Source: JAKAXG01 sp035702985
GTDB taxonomy: Bacteria > Actinomycetota > Acidimicrobiia > Acidimicrobiales > Palsa-688
Reading direction: 5' to 3'
DNA length: 13,664 bases
Assembly (NCBI GenBank): GCA_035702985.1
Contig: DASSZD010000199.1
Coordinates: 1 to 13,664, forward strand
The notes below the pieces were generated by a model. It searched no databases. It worked only from the letters and a program-made list of their open reading frames with translations, and was not told the origin of the DNA. Position numbers and translations under genes: made by a program. The stretch's first letter is position 1, and the number at the start of each line of letters is the position of its first letter. Below, one piece after another: positions 7,338 through 11,993 of the stretch.

Positions 7338-8642
7338 TCAGCCGGTGACGGTCACCAGGGTGCCGAGCGTCAGGTACGGCCAGATCGCCTCGGCCGGCCG
7401 GTAAGGAAGCTCGACGCAGCCCAGGCTCTGCGGGTAACCGTAGGAGGGCCGTCCCATGTAGTGGACGGCGTCTCCGCCGTTGAAGTAGGCCACCCACGAG
7501 ACCGGGTCGGCATAGTGGCTGCCGTCGGGGTTGATGCCCCGCATCACCTGGTGGGCCAGGCGCTCGTAGACCGTGAAGGTGCCGTCGGCGGTGGGCGCCT
7601 GGGGGATGCCGGTGTTGGCGGCGGTGTGGGCGACGACCGAGCCGTCGTGCCACACGGTGAGCGACTCGGGCCGGGTCTTGGAGGCCAGGGCGTAGGTGTA
7701 TCCGTGCGGGTCCACCCGGGTGGTGGAGTCGAGAGCGGCCCACACCTGCGGTCCGGCCACCCCGTCGACGGCCAGGCCGCGGTCCGCCTCGAAGGCCATG
7801 ACCGCTCCTTTGAGCATGACCGTGGGGCGGCCTTCGGCCCAGGTGGCGGCCAGAGCGGGCGGAACCGACGGCCAGGCCCAGCTGAACGTGCCGGCGGGCG
7901 GCCGGTAGACCGCCCGCTGGCGGGCGGCCGGCGTGTCGGGAACCGGCCCGGCCGGGGTGAAGACGAGCGGTAGGTAGTGCAGCCGGGCCAACGCCTCGTC
8001 GAGGGCCAGCACCGACCCGGAGGCGGTGATGAAGGTGATGGTCTCCGCCCGGGACAGCACCGCTCCGGCCGCGGCCCGCAGGCCCGGCGGGACAGTGACG
8101 GTGATCCTGCTGGCGGGCGGCAGAGCCCCGGTGGGGGTGAAGGTGAGCTGGTCGCCGGCCGCCGACCACCCGCCGGGTACGGCCGGGCTGATCGTGGGGT
8201 ACGGTCCGGCCCGGCCGACCGGCTGGTTGAAGGTGATGGTGAGCGGGTGGGTGCCGTCCACCCCGACGGAACCGGCCGCCGGGGTGCTCGAGGCGACCGC
8301 CAGCGGCGCCGGGGCGCGAGCCGGGCTGGCCGTCCCGGCCGGCCCCGACGCCGGAGCCGGGCTGGCCGTCCCGGCCGGCCCCGATGCCGGAGACGCCTGG
8401 CTGCCGGAGGCGGGTACGGCGGTACCGACCTCCGTCGCGGTCATCACCGCGCCGCCCGCCACCGCGGCCAGCACCGCCGGGCCGGCCAGCAGCCGCCACC
8501 GCCGGGAACCCGGCGCGAGCCGCCCGTGGCGGAACCCCAGCGCGAGCCGCCACCGCCGGGACCCCGGCGCGAGCCGCCACCGCCGGGACCCCGGCGCGAG
8601 CCGTCGGTGGCGGGGGGAGTGTCGGGGGGAGCTGGGGTTCAT
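7338..8642 (-). CDS. Membrane-anchored L,D-transpeptidase (YkuD) with Ig-like and PG-binding parts
   Basis: This 434-aa enzyme probably makes 3-3 cross-links in peptidoglycan outside the membrane. In order: an Arg-rich cytoplasmic tail (1-50) made of RLAPGSRRW-type repeats; one hydrophobic anchor (about 51-69); an Ala/Pro/Ser linker with a duplicated 12-residue unit (about 84-110); an Ig-like domain (about 118-207, typical of actinobacterial Ldts); a peptidoglycan-binding-like segment (FEADRGLAVDGVAGPQVWAAL, about 284-304); and the YkuD domain (about 315-434). The active-site region is HYMGRPSYGYPQSLGC, with H394 and nucleophile C409. The residues after the cysteine are VELP, where many YkuD enzymes have R, so the motif is SxGCVE rather than SHGCxR. 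Start ATG 8642 has AGGAG upstream at somewhat long spacing (about 11-13 bases). The 399 bp upstream are non-coding and highly structured. Confidence 0.92.
   Translation of the reverse strand: MNPSSPRHSPRHRRLAPGSRRWRLAPGSRRWRLALGFRHGRLAPGSRRWRLLAGPAVLAAVAGGAVMTATEVGTAVPASGSQASPASGPAGTASPAPASGPAGTASPARAPAPLAVASSTPAAGSVGVDGTHPLTITFNQPVGRAGPYPTISPAVPGGWSAAGDQLTFTPTGALPPASRITVTVPPGLRAAAGAVLSRAETITFITASGSVLALDEALARLHYLPLVFTPAGPVPDTPAARQRAVYRPPAGTFSWAWPSVPPALAATWAEGRPTVMLKGAVMAFEADRGLAVDGVAGPQVWAALDSTTRVDPHGYTYALASKTRPESLTVWHDGSVVAHTAANTGIPQAPTADGTFTVYERLAHQVMRGINPDGSHYADPVSWVAYFNGGDAVHYMGRPSYGYPQSLGCVELPYRPAEAIWPYLTLGTLVTVTG
8319..8390 (-). repeat. 36-bp tandem repeat, two copies, inside transpeptidase linker
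   Basis: Copies at 8319-8354 and 8355-8390 differ at one base (gacgcc versus gatgcc). Each encodes 12 residues (PASGPAGTASPA) of the Pro/Ala/Ser linker between the membrane anchor and the Ig-like domain. The near-identity at DNA level suggests recent duplication. Confidence 0.9.
8491..8598 (-). repeat. 27-bp tandem repeat, four copies plus a degenerate fifth, in transpeptidase N-terminus
   Basis: Units lie at 8491-8517, 8518-8544, 8545-8571 and 8572-8598. The third and fourth are identical, the second is the most diverged, and a partial fifth begins at 8599. Each unit encodes nine residues of the RLAPGSRRW type, in the cytoplasmic tail just before the membrane anchor. The 27-bp period keeps the reading frame. 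Confidence 0.9.
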
Positions 8643-8661
8643 GGCCGGGCTGGTTCTCCTG

Positions 8662-8758
8662 TAGAGGTCGGGCCACCGGACCCCGTCACGGGTGCCGGCC
8701 GCCGTAGGTCCGGGCGGTCACCGGGCGGAGATGCCTCTCCGCCCGGCGCCGACCTCTA
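8662..8758 (-). promoter_or_regulatory. Possible structured 5' leader of the L,D-transpeptidase gene
   Basis: A perfect 10-bp inverted repeat (CCGACCTCTA at 8749-8758, TAGAGGTCGG at 8662-8671, plus-strand reading) could form a closing stem around 77 bases. Inside is a second perfect 10-bp stem (8721-8730 with 8737-8746, 6-base loop). Just upstream on the minus strand is a third, 7-bp stem (8775-8781 with 8801-8807, 19-base loop). The closing stem ends two or three bases before the AGGAG of the transpeptidase gene, so folding could affect translation. It does not match any riboswitch consensus I can recall. Protein-binding sites or plain GC-rich coincidence are alternatives. Confidence 0.4.
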
Positions 8759-8812
8759 GAGACGTACGCCGGGCCGGGATGGTTGCACCCGATCGCCAGA
8801 CATCCCGATATT

Positions 8813-8923
8813 CCCGGAGCGGCGGTGCGGCCACGGGGCCCCGGGAGCCACCGGCGGCCCGGCCGCAACCCGGAGCGGCGGTGCGGCCACGGGCCCCGGG
8901 AGCCACCGGCGGCCCGGCCGCAA
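8813..8923. repeat. Tandem duplication of a ~56-bp unit
   Basis: Copy 1 (8813-8868, 56 bp) and copy 2 (8869-8923, 55 bp) are identical except for one G missing from a G run in copy 2. Each copy contains 7-bp inverted arms (TGCGGCC and GGCCGCA, 8826-8832 and 8861-8867 in copy 1) around a GC-rich centre, so each can form a stem-loop. The repeat is non-coding and sits upstream of the transpeptidase gene. Confidence 0.9.
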
Positions 8924-8971
8924 CCCCCAGGTAAGGGGGGCCGGCCGTACAGGCTGGGGGACGGGGTCACG

Positions 8972-9029
8972 GGGGCAGCCCGGCCCAGCGGCCGGCCCTG
9001 GGCCGGGCCCGCTCGGGCTGGGCTGCCCC
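8972..9029 (-). terminator. Strong GC-rich hairpin after the SDR/hydratase operon
   Basis: GGGGCAGCCC (8972-8981) and GGGCTGCCCC (9020-9029) form a perfect 10-bp stem, extended inward by five more pairs including one G-T. A nested stem (GGCCCAG 8982-8988, CTGGGCC 8998-9004) is an alternative inner fold. It starts 13 bases after the hydratase stop codon on the minus strand, the right place for a terminator. No U-run follows, which is common in high-GC actinobacteria. Confidence 0.6.
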
Positions 9030-9041
9030 TCCCGGTCCTGC

Positions 9042-9809
9042 CTACTTACCGGCCCAGTTGGGCGGGCGCTTCTCGATGAAGGCGGTCAGGCCCTCTTTCA
9101 TGTCCTCGCTGGACATGGCCCGGGCCATGGCCTCGCCGGAGAGGCGCCAGCCGGTGTCCTCGTCCTCGGTCATGGCGGCCAGAATGGCCTGACGGGACTC
9201 CCGCACGGCCACCGGAGCGTTGGCCTCGATCTGCTTGGCCAGCTGCTTGGCCCGCTCCAGCGCCTGGCCCGGCTCGGTCAGGTAGTTGACCAGGCCGAAG
9301 TGGTGGGCCCGCTCGGCGTCGATGGGGTCGCCGGTGAGGGCCAGCTCCATGGCGATGTTGAACGGGATCCGGCGCGGCAGCCGGAACAGCCCGCCGCCGG
9401 CGGCCACCAGGCAGCGCTTCACCTCGGGGATACCGAACCTGGCGGTGGTGGACGCCACGATCAGGTCGCACGACAGGCAGATCTCCGTGCCCCCGGCCAG
9501 GGCCGGGCCGTCGACGGCAGCGATGATGGGCTTGGTCCGCTCCCGGCGGGTGATCCCGGCGAAGCCGCCTCTGGCGGTGGCCAGGGCGGCGGCCCGGCCG
9601 GCGTTGATCTCCTTGAGGTCGGCACCGGCGGAGAACACCGGCGGGACCCCGGTCAGGATGCCCAGCCACAGGGAGTCGTCTGACTCGAGGCGGTCGATGG
9701 CCTCCTCGATGCCGTTGGCGACCTCCCCGTTGACGGCGTTGCGGGCGTCGGGCCGGTTGATGGTGATGACGGCCACGTGGCCGTCGGTGGAGTACTCGAT
9801 GATGGCCAC
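9042..9809 (-). CDS. Enoyl-CoA hydratase (crotonase family)
   Basis: This 255-aa cytoplasmic enzyme of the crotonase fold is expected to hydrate trans-2-enoyl-CoA to 3-hydroxyacyl-CoA. Both classical catalytic glutamates are present: E109 in ALAGGTEICLSCD and E129 in FGIPEVKRCL. The oxyanion-hole segments are FSAGADLKEI (59-68) and the G106-G107 pair. The start is GTG 9809 with GGAGA about 7 bases upstream. It lies 14 bases after the stop of the SDR gene on the same strand. The pair is therefore probably one mRNA, and the SDR could oxidise the hydratase product, giving consecutive beta-oxidation-type steps. The acyl chain (fatty acid, sterol side chain or other) cannot be told from sequence. 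A strong hairpin follows the gene. Confidence 0.93.
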   Translation of the reverse strand: MAIIEYSTDGHVAVITINRPDARNAVNGEVANGIEEAIDRLESDDSLWLGILTGVPPVFSAGADLKEINAGRAAALATARGGFAGITRRERTKPIIAAVDGPALAGGTEICLSCDLIVASTTARFGIPEVKRCLVAAGGGLFRLPRRIPFNIAMELALTGDPIDAERAHHFGLVNYLTEPGQALERAKQLAKQIEANAPVAVRESRQAILAAMTEDEDTGWRLSGEAMARAMSSEDMKEGLTAFIEKRPPNWAGK

Positions 9810-9823
9810 GGCTCAGTCTCCGA

Positions 9824-10600
9824 TCACTTCGGCTGGAGCCGGGCGGCCCCGTCGATGCGGATGGTCTCGGCGTTCATGTAGCTGTTGGTGATCAGCTCCA
9901 CCGCCAGGCTGGCGAACTCCTCGGGCTTGCCCAGGCGGTCGGGGAACACCACGTCCCGCTTCAGCTTCTCCTTGAACGCCTCCGACGCCTCCCCGCTGCC
10001 GTAGATGGGGGTGTCGATGAGGCCGGGGGCGATGGTGTTGACCCGGATGCCGACCACGCCCAGGTCCCGGGCGATGGGCAGGGTCATGCCCACCACGCCG
10101 CCCTTGGAGGCGGAGTAGGCGGCCTGGCCGATCTGACCGTCGAAGGCGGCCAGGGAGGCGGTGTTGACGATGGCCCCCCGCTCGTTGTCAGCCAGCGGCT
10201 CGGTGAGCGACATGGCGGTGGCGGCGATGCGGATGCAGTTGAACGTGCCGACCAGGTTGATCTCGATGACCTTCTTGAAGTAGTCCAGATTGAAGGCGGA
10301 CTCGTAGGTGCCGTCCTTGCCGATGGTGCGGCTGGCGGCCCCGATCCCGGCGCAGTTGACCAGCGACCGCAGCGGCCCCAGGTCCTTGGCCGCCTCCACC
10401 GAGGCGATCACCTCATCGGTGCTGGTGACGTCGCAGTGGACGTAGATGCCGCCGATCTCCTTGGCCAGGGCCTCGCCCTTCTCGTCCTGCAGGTCGGCGA
10501 CGACGACCCGGGCTCCCCGCTGGGCCAGCTGGCGGGCGGTCGCCTCTCCCAGACCGGAGGCGCCCCCGGTGACGATCGATGAAGTTCCTTGGATGTCCAT
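9824..10600 (-). CDS. SDR-family dehydrogenase, 3-hydroxyacyl-CoA dehydrogenase type II-like
   Basis: This is a 258-aa classical short-chain dehydrogenase. Visible parts are the cofactor motif TGGASGLG at 11-18, D36 after the second strand (VVVAD), which favours NAD over NADP, NCAG at 82-85, N115, and the catalytic S149 (NTAS), Y162 and K166 (YSASK). The insert around 95-112 and the overall pattern resemble HSD17B10/3-hydroxyacyl-CoA dehydrogenase type II; from memory mycobacterial Rv1144 is similar. It is the first gene of a two-gene operon with the enoyl-CoA hydratase 14 bases downstream. Start ATG 10600 is preceded by TAACGT at 6 bases and a TTGGAG -35 candidate, implying a leaderless mRNA. 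The substrate is inferred, not proven. Confidence 0.93.
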   Translation of the reverse strand: MDIQGTSSIVTGGASGLGEATARQLAQRGARVVVADLQDEKGEALAKEIGGIYVHCDVTSTDEVIASVEAAKDLGPLRSLVNCAGIGAASRTIGKDGTYESAFNLDYFKKVIEINLVGTFNCIRIAATAMSLTEPLADNERGAIVNTASLAAFDGQIGQAAYSASKGGVVGMTLPIARDLGVVGIRVNTIAPGLIDTPIYGSGEASEAFKEKLKRDVVFPDRLGKPEEFASLAVELITNSYMNAETIRIDGAARLQPK

Positions 10601-10606
10601 GCGCCG

Positions 10607-10636
10607 ACGTTAGGCGAGCGGTCCGTGTGACTCCAA
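10607..10636 (-). promoter_or_regulatory. Probable promoter of the SDR/hydratase operon
   Basis: On the minus strand, TTGGAG (10631-10636) and TAACGT (10607-10612) are separated by 18 bp and the hexamer is 6 bases from the ATG. It is the only promoter in the window with a recognisable -35 close to TTGACA and a near-ideal spacer. A leaderless transcript is expected. Confidence 0.6.
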
Positions 10637-10760
10637 TGCCGGGACGGGAAAAAGGTCACTCATTGGCGGCTCCAGAACAGACCGGCTCCGGCGGTGCCGG
10701 TGAGCCGGTGAGGTAGCCCCCCGGCAGCGAACGGGGACCGGTGCGGCAATCGCTCCGGGG

Positions 10761-10766
10761 TATAGG
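10761..10766 (+). promoter_or_regulatory. Probable -10 element of the small histidine-rich protein gene
   Basis: TATAGG(T) is one of the few A/T-rich patches in the 172-bp divergent region and lies 6 bases before GTG 10773. This supports both the reality of the small gene and its start. Confidence 0.5.
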
Positions 10767-10772
10767 TGAGGC

Positions 10773-10979
10773 GTGGACGAAGTGAGCGAGGACCAACTGC
10801 AGGAGGCCGAGCACGGGCCGGCGGACCACCACCACGACGGGCTCGCGCCGACCGGGGATGCCCTGCTCGAGCACCTGGCGGCAGCACACGGGGTGGACGT
10901 CCCCGACCGGCTGAGCACGGGCACCCTGGAGGGGATGCACGACCGCTTCCACGGCGAGGCCCACGCCGCCGACGACTGA
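10773..10979 (+). CDS. Small histidine-rich protein, possible metal-binding
   Basis: This is a 68-aa acidic protein from GTG 10773 to TGA 10977-10979. It has nine histidines. The N-terminal half is Glu/Asp/Gln-rich with an HHHD cluster (19-22). The C-terminal half has H34-x4-H39, then H56-x3-H60-x3-H64 (LLEHLAAAHG and MHDRFHGEAH), two short helical pieces that resemble the spacing of small zinc-binding modules but with histidine in place of cysteine. It has no signal peptide or membrane segment. Evidence that it is real: GC-rich third positions, a -10-like TATAGGT 6 bases before the start, and a clean gap on both sides. I recall similar H-rich C-termini in other actinobacterial small proteins but cannot name a family. 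Its neighbours, an SDR gene (divergent) and a crotonase gene (same strand), do not reveal its role. Confidence 0.7.
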   Translation: MDEVSEDQLQEAEHGPADHHHDGLAPTGDALLEHLAAAHGVDVPDRLSTGTLEGMHDRFHGEAHAADD

Positions 10980-11050
10980 CCGCACCCCGGCCGGCCCGAA
11001 ACGGCTACCAGCCGGGGCCCCCGGTCTTCCCAAGGGGAGCGCCGCGTCCG

Positions 11051-11056
11051 TATGGT
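11051..11056 (+). promoter_or_regulatory. Probable -10 element of the second crotonase gene
   Basis: TATGGT lies 8 bases before ATG 11065 and matches TANNNT. This gives the crotonase gene its own probably leaderless transcript, separate from the small gene 85 bp upstream. Confidence 0.55.
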
Positions 11057-11064
11057 GTCCGGTC

Positions 11065-11877
11065 ATGACCGATGCCAGCCCGGCGAACCAGCCCGAAGTG
11101 CTCTACGACGTCGCCGCCGGCGTGGCGACCATCCAGCTCAACCGGCCGCACCGGCGCAACGCCATATCGGTGCGGCTGCTGCGGGAGCTCACCGAGGCGT
11201 TCCTCGCCGCCGACCGGGATCCCGGCGTCAGGGCAGTGGTGCTCACCGGGGCGGGCAAGGGGTTCTGCGCCGGCCTGGACATCAAGGACGCCCTGGCCGG
11301 CACCGGTATCGGCAGCTCCGGGGCGGAGCCGGTGACCAACCTGTCCACCCGGGACCTGCCCACCACCGTGCTGTTCGAGATGGACACGCCGGTGGTCTGC
11401 GCCCTCAACGGCGCCGCCGCCGGCTACGGGGTGGACCTGGCCCTGGGCTGCGACATCCGCCTGGCCGGCACGTCCAGCCGGATCCTGCCCGGGTTCGCCA
11501 AGCGGGGGGTGGTACCCGAGAGCGGGGGCACCTGGTACCTGCCCCGGCTGGTCGGCTGGGCCAAGGCGGCCGAGATCGCCTACCTGGGCCGGGATCTCGA
11601 CGCCGGCCGCTGCCTGGAGCTGGGGCTGGTCAACGCGGTGGTCGGAGACGACGATCTCCTCCCCGAGGCCCAGCGCTGGGCGGCCGAGATCGCCGCCAAC
11701 GCCCCGCTGGCCGTGCAGGGCATGAAGCGGCTGTTCCGGCACGGGATGACCGAGGACTTCCCCAGCCACACCCACCACGTCCTGCTCGAGACCATGGCCC
11801 TGTTCCGTTCAGCGGACTTCGCCGAGGGGATCCGCTCCTTCGCCGAGGGCCGCCCGCCCAGCTTCGAGGGCCGCTGA
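11065..11877 (+). CDS. Crotonase-family protein, isomerase-like active site
   Basis: This is a 270-aa enoyl-CoA hydratase/isomerase-family protein. The oxyanion-hole segment FCAGLDIKD is at 67-75 and the second glycine pair is in NGAAAGYGVDLALGCD (115-130). Both standard hydratase glutamates are absent: D124 replaces the first and F144 (PGFAKRG) the second. An acid is instead found at E152 in VVPESGG. In related enzymes such as PaaG-type isomerases this position (PDSGG) holds the acidic catalytic residue. It is therefore better described as an acyl-CoA isomerase-like or other crotonase-fold enzyme than as a hydratase. The C-terminal helix (SFAEGRPPSFEGR) is the usual trimer-contact end. It sits alone after the small histidine-rich gene and converges on the repeat-transpeptidase gene. 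Confidence 0.9.
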   Translation: MTDASPANQPEVLYDVAAGVATIQLNRPHRRNAISVRLLRELTEAFLAADRDPGVRAVVLTGAGKGFCAGLDIKDALAGTGIGSSGAEPVTNLSTRDLPTTVLFEMDTPVVCALNGAAAGYGVDLALGCDIRLAGTSSRILPGFAKRGVVPESGGTWYLPRLVGWAKAAEIAYLGRDLDAGRCLELGLVNAVVGDDDLLPEAQRWAAEIAANAPLAVQGMKRLFRHGMTEDFPSHTHHVLLETMALFRSADFAEGIRSFAEGRPPSFEGR

Positions 11878-11880
11878 TCC

Positions 11881-11942
11881 TCCCGCTGGTCGCTGGGCCG
11901 CCCTACCTGACGGGGCCAGCGTGTTCGTGCTGTCCAGCGGGA
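11881..11942. terminator. Nested inverted repeats between convergent genes
   Basis: An outer perfect 9-bp pair (TCCCGCTGG 11881-11889, CCAGCGGGA 11934-11942) encloses an inner pair (CGCTGGGCC 11891-11899, GGCCAGCG 11914-11921, one bulged G). It begins three bases after the stop of the crotonase gene, in the 116-bp gap before the stop of the minus-strand transpeptidase gene. A bidirectional terminator is the simplest reading; no U-run follows the outer stem. Confidence 0.5.
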
Positions 11943-11993
11943 CGTTCAGGAGGGTGCCGGCAGCCGCTGGGCTCCTAACTTTTTCCCCTGCTG

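Larger units (their letters stand above)
8643..9041. other. 399-bp non-coding, hairpin-rich intergenic region
   Basis: This lies between the stop of the enoyl-CoA hydratase gene (9042) and the start of the L,D-transpeptidase gene (8642), both on the minus strand. I see no convincing gene in it. On the minus strand, from the hydratase side, it holds a large GC-rich hairpin (9029-8972), a small CCCCC/GGGGG hairpin (8924-8940), two copies of a 56-bp direct repeat (8923-8813), a short A/T-rich patch (aatatc, around 8812-8807), and a possible structured leader (8807-8643) ending at the ribosome-binding site. The transpeptidase promoter should lie here, but no -10 is convincing. Confidence 0.7.

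Noticed and set aside
8491..8923. CRISPR array or mobile-element repeats
   Set aside because: The repeats are contiguous without spacers, in two unrelated units, one of them coding; no cas or transposase gene is present.
8643..8970. A known ydaO (c-di-AMP) or c-di-GMP-I riboswitch before the transpeptidase gene
   Set aside because: The conserved cores I remember for these classes could not be found; only stems are evident, so it is reported as an unassigned candidate leader.
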